Source: an uncultured Oscillibacter sp.
Lineage (GTDB): Bacteria; Bacillota; Clostridia; Oscillospirales; Oscillospiraceae
Direction: 5' to 3'
Length of the DNA: 64,000 nucleotides
Assembly (NCBI RefSeq): GCF_900546705.1
Contig: NZ_URDP01000002.1
Location: 33,807 to 97,806, forward strand
A program made the position numbers and the translations under genes. Within the stretch, counting starts at the first letter, position 1; every line of letters starts with the position of its first letter. The notes below the pieces were generated by a model, which had not been told where the DNA came from, did not search any database, and saw only the letters and a list, made by a program, of their open reading frames with translations. This document shows, piece after piece, positions 56,847 through 64,000 of the stretch.

Positions 56847-58385
56847 TTACGCCCCCTTTCGTTTGGCGCCGGCCATGTAAAGACCCAGCTCCTCCACAGT
56901 GGTGGTCTTGGGGTCCAGCTCACCTACGATCTCACCCTCGTACATGACCAGAATCCGGTCGCTGAGGGCCATGACCTCGTCCAGCTCCAGACTCACCAGC
57001 AGCACGCCCTTGCCGCCGTCCCGCTGGGAGACGATCTGCCTGTGGATATACTCAATGGCGCCCACGTCCAATCCGCGGGTGGGCTGGACGGCAATGAGCA
57101 GCTCGGGATTCTTGTCGATCTCCCGGGCGATGATGGCCTTTTGCTGGTTGCCGCCGGACATGCTGCGGGCCACGGTGGCCGGGCCCTGACCGGAGCGGAC
57201 GTCGTACTGGTCGATAAGGCGGGAGGCGTAGGAGCGGATGGACTTGCGCTTGAGGAAGCCGGCTTTGGTGACGAACTCCGGCTCAAAGTACCGCTGGAGC
57301 ACCATATTGTCCTCCAGGGAGTAGTCCAGCACCAATCCGTGCTTGTGGCGGTCCTCCGGAATGTGGCTCATGCCCATGGTGGAGCGGCGGCGGATGGAGG
57401 CGTGGGTGATATCCTCCCCCCGCAGCCGAATGTGTCCGCTCTTGACCGGCTCCAGTCCCGTCAAGCCGTAGACCAGCTCCGTCTGACCGTTGCCGTCGAT
57501 GCCGGCGATGCAGACGATCTCTCCGGCCCGGACGGTAAAGGATACATCCTTGACCGCGTTGTTGCTGTGGGCCTTGGACGCCACAGTCAGCCCCTCCACC
57601 TCCAGGATGGTCTCGCCGGGCTTGGCCGGCTCCTTGTGGACCACGAAGTCCACGTTCCGGCCCACCATCATGCGGCTGAGCTCCTCCCGGGAGGTATCGG
57701 CGATGTTGACGGTGCCGATGTACTTGCCCTTGCGCAGTACAGTGCACCGGTCGGCCACCTCCATGATCTCGTTGAGCTTGTGGGAGATGAAGAGGATGGA
57801 CTTGCCCTCGGCAGCCAGGGAGCGCATGATCTGCATGAGCTCCTCGATCTCCTGGGGCGTCAGGACGGCGGTGGGTTCGTCGAAGATGAGGATCTCGTTG
57901 TCCCGGTAGAGCATTTTCAAAATCTCCGTGCGCTGCTGCATGCCCACGGTGATATCCTCCACCAGGGCGTCCGGGTCCACCCGCAGCCCGTATTTCTCGC
58001 TCAGGGCCATGACCTTGCGCCGGGCCTCGTCCTTTTGCAGAAAGCCGCGGCGGCAGGGCTCCACGCCCAGGATGATGTTGTCGAGCACCGTGAAGCACTC
58101 CACCAGCTTGAAGTGCTGGTGGACCATGCCGATGCCCAGGGCGTTGGCGTCGTTGGGGTCGCGGATCTCCACTTCCTGTCCGTCCTTTTTGATGACGCCC
58201 TCCTCCGGGCGGTACAATCCGAACAGCACGCTCATGAGCGTGGACTTGCCCGCGCCGTTTTCGCCCAGGAGGGCATGGATTTCTCCCTTTTTCAGCTGCA
58301 GCGTAATATCGTCATTGGCCACAATGCCGGGAAAACGCTTGGTGATATGCAGCATTTCAATGGCATATGGATGTTCCAAATTCAC
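56847..58385 (-). CDS. nupO: Nucleoside ABC transporter ATPase with two ABC domains (NupO-type, 512 aa)
   Basis: Fused ATPase. Domain 1 has Walker A GENGAGKST (about 39-47), a VEDITVGMQQRTEIL signature region and ILIFDEPTAVLTPQE. Domain 2 has a degenerate Walker A, GIDGNGQTE, signature MSGGNQQK and LLIAVQPTRGLD, as usual for the RbsA/MglA/BMP class. The GTG at 58385 is only 2 nt after GGAGG, so the TTG at 58379 may be the true start. It has its own promoter. Confidence 0.94.
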   Translation of the reverse strand: MNLEHPYAIEMLHITKRFPGIVANDDITLQLKKGEIHALLGENGAGKSTLMSVLFGLYRPEEGVIKKDGQEVEIRDPNDANALGIGMVHQHFKLVECFTVLDNIILGVEPCRRGFLQKDEARRKVMALSEKYGLRVDPDALVEDITVGMQQRTEILKMLYRDNEILIFDEPTAVLTPQEIEELMQIMRSLAAEGKSILFISHKLNEIMEVADRCTVLRKGKYIGTVNIADTSREELSRMMVGRNVDFVVHKEPAKPGETILEVEGLTVASKAHSNNAVKDVSFTVRAGEIVCIAGIDGNGQTELVYGLTGLEPVKSGHIRLRGEDITHASIRRRSTMGMSHIPEDRHKHGLVLDYSLEDNMVLQRYFEPEFVTKAGFLKRKSIRSYASRLIDQYDVRSGQGPATVARSMSGGNQQKAIIAREIDKNPELLIAVQPTRGLDVGAIEYIHRQIVSQRDGGKGVLLVSLELDEVMALSDRILVMYEGEIVGELDPKTTTVEELGLYMAGAKRKGA

Positions 58386-58427
58386 GACCTCCCCCTTGTT
58401 TCCTTTTTCGCGGAACCGTTATGATTT

Positions 58428-58456
58428 ATTGTACTATATTTCCCCCTATAATTCAA
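58428..58456 (-). promoter_or_regulatory. Internal sigma-A promoter of nupOPQ
   Basis: On the minus strand TTGAAT (58451-58456), 17 nt, TACAAT (58428-58433), downstream of the nupN terminator. Confidence 0.7.
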
Positions 58457-58477
58457 AGCAAAGTTGTGGGGCGGCAA

Positions 58478-58511
58478 AAAAAAGAGGACGGGAGTTTCCC
58501 GTCCTCTTTTT
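58478..58511 (-). terminator. Terminator between nupN and nupO
   Basis: On the minus strand AAAAAGAGGACGGGA / TCCCGTCCTCTTTTT with loop AAC-like, then T's. Strong, so nupN can be expressed separately. Confidence 0.92.
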
Positions 58512-58523
58512 GCGCAGAGGGAT

Positions 58524-59693
58524 TTACTTGATGTTGCCGTACTCGTTGACCGTAATGGCGGTCTCGGGCATGGCGGTGGTGTCGTTGGAGACGGTGATGG
58601 TGCCGTCGAACATGCTCTTGACCAGGGCCTTGTAGTCATCCTGGGTGAAGGTGTCATCCCACTGGGTGGACTCCATGGGCAGCTGGACGTAGTTGGCGGT
58701 GGGATCGTCGCCGGACACCAGGCCCAGCGTCTCGATCTTGCCGCCGTAGTTGGCGAAGTTGCCCGCAGCGATCTCGCTGAGCATGTGCTGCACGGTGGGA
58801 GCCAGGCCCTTCATGGCGGAGGTGACGGTCATGCCGTCGCCGTAAGCGCTGTCGATGATGGCAGCCTGGTCCACGTCCACGCCGATGACCTTGCCGCCCA
58901 CCTTGGCAGCAGCCTCAGCAGCAGAGGTGTAGATGCCGCCGCCGCAGGCGAACACGACTTCCACGCCCAGGGTCTGATACCAGTTGTCCATGTACGCGGT
59001 GATGTCGGCGTCGCCGGAGAAGGCGTTGCCGTAAACATACTCCACGGTCACGTTGGCGCCGGGCTCGTCGGCCGCAGCGGCGTCAGCGCCCTGGACAAAG
59101 CCGTAGCCGTAGCGGACCACGGCGGGGACAGCCATGCCGCCCAGGAAGCCCAGGTGGGTGTAGCCCATCTTCACAGCGGCGTAGCCGGCCATGTAGCCGC
59201 ACAGCTCTTCCTGATACACCGCGCAGTACACGTTGGAGGGCAGCTCATAGGGCTCGGCGGGGGGATTGCCGTCGGCATCGAGGGGATTGAGATCCAGCTC
59301 GCCCACGTCCAGAGCCACGAAGGTCACGTCGGGATAGGTGCCGGCGGTCTCCTTGATGGTGTCGGCAAATGCGTAGCCGGGCATGACGACCACATTGTAG
59401 CCCTCATCCACGGCGGACTCCACCATGGCAACGCGCTCGGCGGTGGAGTCACCGGCGGGCTTGAAGTAGTTGAACGTGATGCCGTTGGCCTCACAGTAGG
59501 CCTTGCAGGCCTCGTAGGTGGTCTGGTTGAAAGACTGATCGGTAATGTCACCGTAGTCGGTGATCATGGCGACGCTCATATCGGTGGCACCCTCGGTGCC
59601 CTCCTCGGCGGGAGTCTCCTCCTCTTTGCTGCCGCAGGCAACCAGAGAGAGGGCCATTACCAATGCAAGCGTCAAGGCAAGAAACTTCTTCAT
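58524..59693 (-). CDS. nupN: BMP-family nucleoside-binding lipoprotein (NupN-type, 389 aa)
   Basis: Signal peptide with lipobox LVAC (Cys20), a Glu/Thr-rich linker, then a Bmp/PnrA domain: MSVAMITDYGDITDQSFNQTTYEACKAYCEANGI, YNVVVMPGYAFADTI, YMAGYAAVKMGYTHLGFLGGMAVPAVVRYGYGFVQGA, and VVFACGGGIYTSA. It binds nucleosides outside the membrane for NupOPQ. Slightly longer than typical because of an insertion (about 135-155, PLDADGNPPAEP). Own promoter; strong terminator after it. Confidence 0.94.
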   Translation of the reverse strand: MKKFLALTLALVMALSLVACGSKEEETPAEEGTEGATDMSVAMITDYGDITDQSFNQTTYEACKAYCEANGITFNYFKPAGDSTAERVAMVESAVDEGYNVVVMPGYAFADTIKETAGTYPDVTFVALDVGELDLNPLDADGNPPAEPYELPSNVYCAVYQEELCGYMAGYAAVKMGYTHLGFLGGMAVPAVVRYGYGFVQGADAAAADEPGANVTVEYVYGNAFSGDADITAYMDNWYQTLGVEVVFACGGGIYTSAAEAAAKVGGKVIGVDVDQAAIIDSAYGDGMTVTSAMKGLAPTVQHMLSEIAAGNFANYGGKIETLGLVSGDDPTANYVQLPMESTQWDDTFTQDDYKALVKSMFDGTITVSNDTTAMPETAITVNEYGNIK

Positions 59694-59760
59694 TGGAATC
59701 TACCTTCCTTCCATTGTTCCGACCGCCCGCAGGCGGTCATGTTCCGTTCGGGACAGCCCC

Positions 59761-59788
59761 ATTATATCATTCTTTACATGAATTTCAA
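59761..59788 (-). promoter_or_regulatory. Sigma-A promoter of nupN
   Basis: On the minus strand TTGAAA (59783-59788), 16 nt, TATAAT (59761-59766). The 68-nt leader holds a small hairpin (59721-59738) but no riboswitch I recognise. Confidence 0.78.
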
Positions 59789-59870
59789 TGAATTTTCACA
59801 TTTGTTTTCCATTTGTCCACATTTTTGGTCAAAAGGGAAAATTTTTATCTGGGGACGGCACAGCCTGCCG

Positions 59871-60590
59871 TCATCCTTTTTTTGCCATCTCCACGGCCAC
59901 GCCCAGGGCGATCTCCATCATGCGGGTGAAGGTGGTCTGGCGCTGGTCGGGCGGCAGGGCCTCCCCGGTGACCAGACTGTCGGAAATGGTGCACATGGCC
60001 AAAGCCCGCTTGCCCGCCTCGGCGGCGTTATAGTAGAGTGCGGCGGCCTCCATCTCGATGGCCAGCACCCCCATCTGGCCCCACTTCAGGGTGTCTCCGG
60101 CCTTGTTGTAGAACACGTCGGAAGAGAGCAGGTTCCCCACCGGGGGCTCCACGCCCATGCGCCGGGCCACGGCCACCGCCGTCTCCAGCAGCGTGAAGTC
60201 GGCAATGGGGGCGAAGGTGCCGCCCAGGCCGAACTGATGGGCGTAGTTGGAGTCCGTGCAGGAGCCCTGGCCGAACACCACGTCCCGCACCTTCAGCTGG
60301 GGGGAGATGGCACCGGCGCTGCCCACCCGGATGATGTTGTCCACATCGTAGAAGTGGAACAGCTCATGGGAGTAAATGCCGATGGAGGGCATGCCCATGC
60401 CGGAAGCCATGACGGACACGGGCGTGCCCTGGTAGGTGCCGGTATAGCCCTGGACGCCCCGGACGTTGTTCACCAGCTTCGCGTCCTGGAGAAAGGTCTC
60501 CGCGATGAATTTGGCCCGCAGCGGATCGCCGGGCATCAGAACGGTCTTGGCAAAGGCCCCCTGGGCCGCCTCGTTATGGGGAGTTCCCAT
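59871..60590 (-). CDS. deoD: Purine-nucleoside phosphorylase, DeoD type (239 aa)
   Basis: Phosphorolyses purine (deoxy)nucleosides to base plus (deoxy)ribose-1-phosphate. MPGDPLRAKFIAETFL, QGYTGTYQGTPVSVMASGMGMPSIGIYSHEL, RVGSAGAI, and VLAIEMEAAALY (phosphate and ribose contacts) match hexameric DeoD; the ISDSLVTGE segment carries the catalytic Asp. 15 nt after deoC, so co-transcribed. Confidence 0.96.
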   Translation of the reverse strand: MGTPHNEAAQGAFAKTVLMPGDPLRAKFIAETFLQDAKLVNNVRGVQGYTGTYQGTPVSVMASGMGMPSIGIYSHELFHFYDVDNIIRVGSAGAISPQLKVRDVVFGQGSCTDSNYAHQFGLGGTFAPIADFTLLETAVAVARRMGVEPPVGNLLSSDVFYNKAGDTLKWGQMGVLAIEMEAAALYYNAAEAGKRALAMCTISDSLVTGEALPPDQRQTTFTRMMEIALGVAVEMAKKG

Positions 60591-60605
60591 GTTTTCATTT
60601 CCTCC

Positions 60606-61265
60606 TTATTTCTGCTCCATGGCCTTCACGGCCTTGACGATCCGGCTGGTGCCCAGGCGGGAGGCACCCAGGTTGATGAAGTCCTCCGCGTCCTTCAGGT
60701 CGGCAATGCCGCCGGCGGCCTTGATCTTCACATTGGGACCCACGTGCTTGGCAAAGAGGGCCACGTCCTCCCGGGTGGCGCCGCCGGTGCCGAAGCCTGT
60801 GGAGGTCTTGATATACTCCGCGCCGGAGGCGGTGACGATCTCGCACATCTTGATCTTCTCCTCGTCGGTGAGGAAGCAGCACTCGATGATGACCTTCAGC
60901 AGCTTGCCCTTGCAGGCGGCCTTCACGGCCTTGATCTCGGAGAGCAGGTCGTCCCACTTCTGGTCCTTCACCCAGCCCAGATTGATGACCATGTCCACCT
61001 CTTCCGCGCCGTTCTCCACGGCGTCCGTGGCCATGAAGCACTTGGCGGCGGTGGTGTCATACCCGTTGGGGAAGCCGATCACCGTGCAGATGGGCAGCTT
61101 CCCCGCCACGTACTCCGCCGCCTGCTTGACATAGCTGGCGGGGATGCAGACGCTGGCGCAGCCGTACTTCATGCCGTCGTCGCAGATGGCCTGAATCTCC
61201 TTCCAGGTGGCCGTCTGGGCCAGCAGGGTGTGGTCGCACTTGCTCAGAATCTCTTTCACTTCCAT
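60606..61265 (-). CDS. deoC: Deoxyribose-phosphate aldolase (219 aa)
   Basis: Cleaves 2-deoxyribose-5-phosphate to acetaldehyde and glyceraldehyde-3-phosphate. Schiff-base lysine K153 in EYIKTSTGF, D91 in VDMVINLG, and K182 in KIKAAGGI. The ATG at 61265 follows AAGGAG by 9 nt; the longer start at 61286 is rejected. Upstream of deoD and 21 nt after the MBL-fold gene. Confidence 0.96.
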   Translation of the reverse strand: MEVKEILSKCDHTLLAQTATWKEIQAICDDGMKYGCASVCIPASYVKQAAEYVAGKLPICTVIGFPNGYDTTAAKCFMATDAVENGAEEVDMVINLGWVKDQKWDDLLSEIKAVKAACKGKLLKVIIECCFLTDEEKIKMCEIVTASGAEYIKTSTGFGTGGATREDVALFAKHVGPNVKIKAAGGIADLKDAEDFINLGASRLGTSRIVKAVKAMEQK

Positions 61266-61286
61266 TTGAAGCATCTCCTTTATCAT

Positions 61287-62282
61287 TCATATTTTGTCGC
61301 CCACGCCGGCGAAATATACCCGTTTTCCGTGTATCTCCTGGCGGCAGACCCGCCCTTGGGCCTCCAGATGGTCCAGATGGGCCAGGGCCTCTCCCACGGC
61401 AAAGAACTTCTGCGCCAGGGGAAAATCCGCCCAGTCCCGGCAGCGGATGCTCCAGCGCATCCGGCCCGCGATCTGGTAGGCGGTGAGGCCCGGCGCCTCC
61501 TCCACGGTCCGCAGGGTGTCCTCCAGCCGGCGGGCGTGGTGGGCCTTCAGCTCCGCCGTCCGCTGCCGCAGGTCCCCGGTCTCCGCCCGGTGGGCGGGAT
61601 ACAGCTCCTCCGCGTCCAGAGCGGCTGTCCTGTCCAGGCTGCTGAGATAGTCCCCCAAAGAGTCCGCCACCCCCTGCCAGCGGCAGATGTTGGGTGTGAT
61701 GTGAAACAGCACATGGTCCCCGCAGAACAGCCGCCGGCGGTCCGAGTCGTACAGGCACAGGTGCCCCGGCGTGTGGCCCGGCGTCAGCACGCACCGCAGC
61801 GTGCGGCCGCCGTAATAGAGCGCCGCGCCGTCCCGCAGCTCCGTATAGAGTCCCTCCCGCCAGGGCGGGGCCGCCGTCTGGGCCGGATTGTCTCCCCACA
61901 GGGCCTCCATCTCCGCCCAGGTGAAGCCGTCCCGCACATACTCCCCGTAGAGCCGCTCCCAATAGGACGGATCCGAGGCGTTTTTCACGCCGGGGCCGTC
62001 GATCTCCCCGATATAGATCCGGCAGCCGGGGCGGATCAGCTCCGGCGCCAGCCCCGTGTGGTCGCTGTGGAGGTGGGTGCAGAAAATGTCCAGCCGGTCC
62101 CGGTCCACGTGCGTCTCCGCCAGCTGGCGCTCCATGGCCTCGCGGCAGGGCTGCTGGCGGAAGCCCGTGTCGATCAGCAGGCTCCGCTCTCCGGTCAGCA
62201 GATAGCTGTTCAAGTTTTTCAGCGGGTTCCCCACCAGGGGGATGTCCAGCCGCCAGAGGTCCTCCGCCAATCGCTCCGCCAT
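61287..62282 (-). CDS. MBL-fold metallohydrolase (331 aa)
   Basis: Metallo-beta-lactamase fold: LTGERSLLIDTGF, zinc motif THLHSDHTG (H-x-H-x-D-H), LTPGHTPGHLCLYDSDRRRLFCGDHVL, then a C-terminal winged-helix-like region (YQIAGRMRW...ALAHLDHLEAQGRVCRQEI). This layout fits the glyoxalase II / LACTB2-like group, but the substrate is unknown. ATG at 62282 is chosen; a TTG 6 codons upstream is weaker. First gene of a likely MBL-deoC-deoD unit, unusual company for nucleoside genes. Confidence 0.9.
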   Translation of the reverse strand: MAERLAEDLWRLDIPLVGNPLKNLNSYLLTGERSLLIDTGFRQQPCREAMERQLAETHVDRDRLDIFCTHLHSDHTGLAPELIRPGCRIYIGEIDGPGVKNASDPSYWERLYGEYVRDGFTWAEMEALWGDNPAQTAAPPWREGLYTELRDGAALYYGGRTLRCVLTPGHTPGHLCLYDSDRRRLFCGDHVLFHITPNICRWQGVADSLGDYLSSLDRTAALDAEELYPAHRAETGDLRQRTAELKAHHARRLEDTLRTVEEAPGLTAYQIAGRMRWSIRCRDWADFPLAQKFFAVGEALAHLDHLEAQGRVCRQEIHGKRVYFAGVGDKI

Positions 62283-62352
62283 GGGCCGCTTCCTTTCCAA
62301 AAGGTAGATTCAGTATAGCAGACTTTTGCCCGCCTGTCCAGTGAGCCGGGCC

Positions 62353-62381
62353 TTGCCAAGCGCTCTGCCCGGTGCTAAAAT
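62353..62381 (+). promoter_or_regulatory. Sigma-A promoter of the HtrA-like gene
   Basis: TTGCCA (62353-62358), 17 nt, TAAAAT (62376-62381), with a TGC extension. About 31 nt before the start. Confidence 0.75.
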
Positions 62382-62412
62382 GGAGCCATTCTCAAGATTT
62401 GGAGGCTACCCC

Positions 62413-63978
62413 ATGAAAAAACGACTTCTTTCGCTCCTCTGTGTCCTTGTCCTGACGGTGAGCGTGATTCCCGCCGCCTCCGCTCTGGAGGGGGAGGCGT
62501 CCCGGGCCGCGGACACCCTCTCCACCCTGGGACTGATCGACTCTACATATCATCTGGACGCCCCCGCCACCCGGGCCCAGGCAGCCGTGCTGCTGGTGCG
62601 CCTGGCCGGGGCGGAGCAGGCCGCCGCGGCGGACAACTGGCTGGCCGGCTTCCGGGACGTCCCCGCCTCCATCGCCCAGGAGGTGAACTACGCCGCCCGG
62701 CAGGGCTGGATCACCGGCGTCACGGCGACAGCGTTCCGGCCGGACGCGGTCCTCACCGCCAACGCCTGGAGCGCCTTCCTGCTGCGGATGCTGGGGTATT
62801 CCGACAAGGCGGGCGACTTCACCATTGCCGACGCCGCGGGCTTTGCCCAGCGGATCGGCCTCTTCCCCATCGCCTACACCGGCACCCTGACCCAGGGGGA
62901 CCTGTTTGAGATGGCGGCGGACGCCCTGTCCTTCTCCTACCGGGACGGCAGCGCCACAGTGATCGGACGCCTGGTGAGCCAGGGGACCGTCTCCCGGGCC
63001 GCGGCCAACGCCCTGGGCCTGCTGACCCCCGCCCTCACCGCCCGGCAGGTGGCGGACCGCTGCGCGGCCGCCGTGTTCCGTCTGGACACCTATGAGACGG
63101 AGGCATACCGGGACGAGGGCCTTGTCACCGGCGAGGCCAGCGGCTTCTTCATCACGGAGGACGGGCTGGCCGTCACCAACTACCACTCCATCGCGGACGC
63201 GGTCTCCGCCACCGCCACGCTCTCCACCGGAGATGTGTATGAAGTGGAGCGGGTCATCTACTACGATCCGGACATCGACATCGCTGTGATCCGCGTCTCC
63301 CGCACCGCCCTGAAGGGACACGACACCTCCGCCTTTGCCACGCTGGACATTGCGGATTCCGGCACCGGAGACCTGCGGGCAGGCGATACGGTCTACGCCA
63401 TCGGCAATCCGCTGGGCGTGGAGCTCCGCGGCACGCTGACGGACGGCATCGTCTCCGCCATCAACCGGGATGTGCAGGTGGACGGCCGGACCATGACGCT
63501 GGTCCAGACCAACGCGGCCCTGAACTCCGGCAACTCCGGCGGCCCCCTGATCAACGCCTACGGCCAGGTGGTGGGCATCAACACCATCAAGATGAGCTCT
63601 GATTATTCCAATGTGGAGGGCCTGGGCTTCGCCATTCCCTCCGCCTCCATCCGGCGGCTGGTGAACGACCTGCTGACCTATGGAGAGGTCCGGCCGGAGC
63701 CCTCCTTCGGCGTGACGGTGCTCCAGACGGGCACCCGGCTGGAGGACGACGTCTGGGGCCTGCAGGTGCTGGAGGTCACGCCCGGCTCCGCCGCGGACCT
63801 GGCGGGCATCCGGGAGGGGGACTTCATCCTCGCCGCCGGCGGCAGGCCGGTGGAAACCAGTCAGGAGCTGCTGCGCATCCGGCGGCAGCTGTACGTGGGC
63901 GATCAGGTGACCATGGAAATCTGGCGGGACGGGGAGCGGATGGAAGTGACGCTGACCCTGAACGACCCGGTGGAATAA
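62413..63978 (+). CDS. Secreted HtrA-like serine protease with SLH-like and PDZ domains (521 aa)
   Basis: Signal peptide (1-25, ASA cleavage). The N-terminal ~190 residues hold SLH-like repeats (LSTLGLIDSTYHLDAPATRAQAAVLLVRL; FRDVPASIAQEVNYAARQGWITGVTATAFRPDAVLTANAW) for wall attachment. Trypsin domain with H258 (NYHSIAD), D289 (DPDIDIAVI) and S375 (NSGNSGGPL), all intact. C-terminal PDZ (about 430-515; GLQVLEVTPGSAADLAGIREGDFILAAGGRPV). It probably degrades or chaperones misfolded exported proteins. In usual HtrA proteins a membrane helix, not SLH repeats, precedes the protease. GGAGG precedes the ATG. Confidence 0.92.
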   Translation: MKKRLLSLLCVLVLTVSVIPAASALEGEASRAADTLSTLGLIDSTYHLDAPATRAQAAVLLVRLAGAEQAAAADNWLAGFRDVPASIAQEVNYAARQGWITGVTATAFRPDAVLTANAWSAFLLRMLGYSDKAGDFTIADAAGFAQRIGLFPIAYTGTLTQGDLFEMAADALSFSYRDGSATVIGRLVSQGTVSRAAANALGLLTPALTARQVADRCAAAVFRLDTYETEAYRDEGLVTGEASGFFITEDGLAVTNYHSIADAVSATATLSTGDVYEVERVIYYDPDIDIAVIRVSRTALKGHDTSAFATLDIADSGTGDLRAGDTVYAIGNPLGVELRGTLTDGIVSAINRDVQVDGRTMTLVQTNAALNSGNSGGPLINAYGQVVGINTIKMSSDYSNVEGLGFAIPSASIRRLVNDLLTYGEVRPEPSFGVTVLQTGTRLEDDVWGLQVLEVTPGSAADLAGIREGDFILAAGGRPVETSQELLRIRRQLYVGDQVTMEIWRDGERMEVTLTLNDPVE

Positions 63979-64000
63979 AGAACAAAGGCGCGGCCTGCGG

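Noticed and set aside
59694..59760. Purine or guanidine riboswitch sought in the nupN leader
   Set aside because: The leader is only about 68 nt with one small hairpin (59721-59738) and none of the conserved riboswitch core bases.
58464..62318. A 1284-aa open frame on the plus strand opposite nupN, deoD, deoC and the MBL gene
   Set aside because: Antisense shadow of high-GC genes. The translation is His/Gly/Ala/Val low-complexity with no domain, and four well-recognised genes lie on the other strand.
1..64000. Prophage, transposon, integron or plasmid signatures
   Set aside because: No integrase, transposase, terminase, capsid, replication or conjugation genes and no long direct or inverted repeats were seen.

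Overview
The window is about 64 kb of a GC-rich (roughly 60%+), low-repeat bacterial chromosome. It looks like a spore-forming anaerobic Firmicute of the Oscillospiraceae (Flavonifractor / Lawsonibacter / Oscillibacter-like). The evidence is strong AAAGGAGG-type ribosome binding sites, sporulation genes (spoVAD, spoVAE, yqfC, yqfD, ylbJ), an SRP RNA next to dnaX, many sodium symporters and SLH-domain exported proteins, together with high GC. The genus is an inference. I see no phage, transposon, plasmid or CRISPR array. Almost all genes are intact, and most transcription units are closed by clear hairpin terminators.

Layout. 1-840: 5' end of dnaX (minus), SRP RNA (ffs, minus) and tRNA-Ala(CGC). 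0.9-1.6 kb: two tandem paralogous cupins. 1.9-5.9 kb: a yclNOPQ/ceuBCDE-type iron-siderophore ABC importer. 5.9-8.4 kb: a five-gene minus-strand operon of unknown function. 8.4-13.3 kb: EamA transporter, a third cupin, a DUF421 protein, a GGDEF cyclase, a MarR regulator and a membrane protein. 13.4-15.7 kb: a two-component system. 15.7-17 kb: ECF sigma factor with zinc-finger anti-sigma. 17-21.3 kb: a three-gene ABC ATPase / repeat-bearing surface protein / FtsX-like permease operon. 21.4-22.9 kb: sodium:alanine symporter. 22.9-26 kb: xpaC-telA-TPM operon. 26.1-28.3 kb: DUF6512-like protein, azlCD, YcxB-like protein. 28.3-31.4 kb: murI-ywiB-argS. 31.5-35 kb: hypothetical protein, DUF362 ferredoxin, carbamate kinase, degenerate esterase. 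35.1-36.6 kb: spoVAD-spoVAE. 36.7-38.7 kb: polysaccharide deacetylase lipoprotein, zinc ribbon, cdd. 38.8-41 kb: SLH-tailed M3 peptidase. 41-45.9 kb: DUF2156-GNAT fusion, NSS symporter, DegV, sugar O-acetyltransferase. 45.9-47 kb: mreB-type gene. 47-53.7 kb (minus): yqfC-yqfD-phoH-ybeY-hypothetical-recD2, then xre-comF; ylbJ lies divergent. 54.7-62.3 kb (minus): an MBL-fold hydrolase, deoC, deoD and the nupNOPQ nucleoside importer. 62.4-64 kb: an SLH-trypsin-PDZ (HtrA-like) protease.

How the genes work together. Iron-chelate uptake (ycl) has candidate metalloregulator half-sites in its promoter and leader. Nucleoside salvage is a coherent block: NupNOPQ imports nucleosides, DeoD phosphorolyses them and DeoC cleaves deoxyribose-5-phosphate; cdd lies elsewhere. 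The ECF sigma/anti-sigma pair lies head-to-head with the three-gene ABC/surface-protein operon, so envelope-stress control is an attractive guess. Sporulation genes sit in three blocks, two of which share an identical ribosome-binding block.

Most notable points: an apparent ATC start codon at yclN; a candidate small RNA at about 9423-9527; a shared CTTAAG-type motif in front of the unknown operon and the two-component operon; spoVAD-spoVAE without spoVAC; an esterase whose GxSxG serine is glycine; the sigma/ABC locus with its 28-bp near-palindrome; and a terminator plus internal promoter between nupN and nupO. Everything is read by eye; no homology searches were run.
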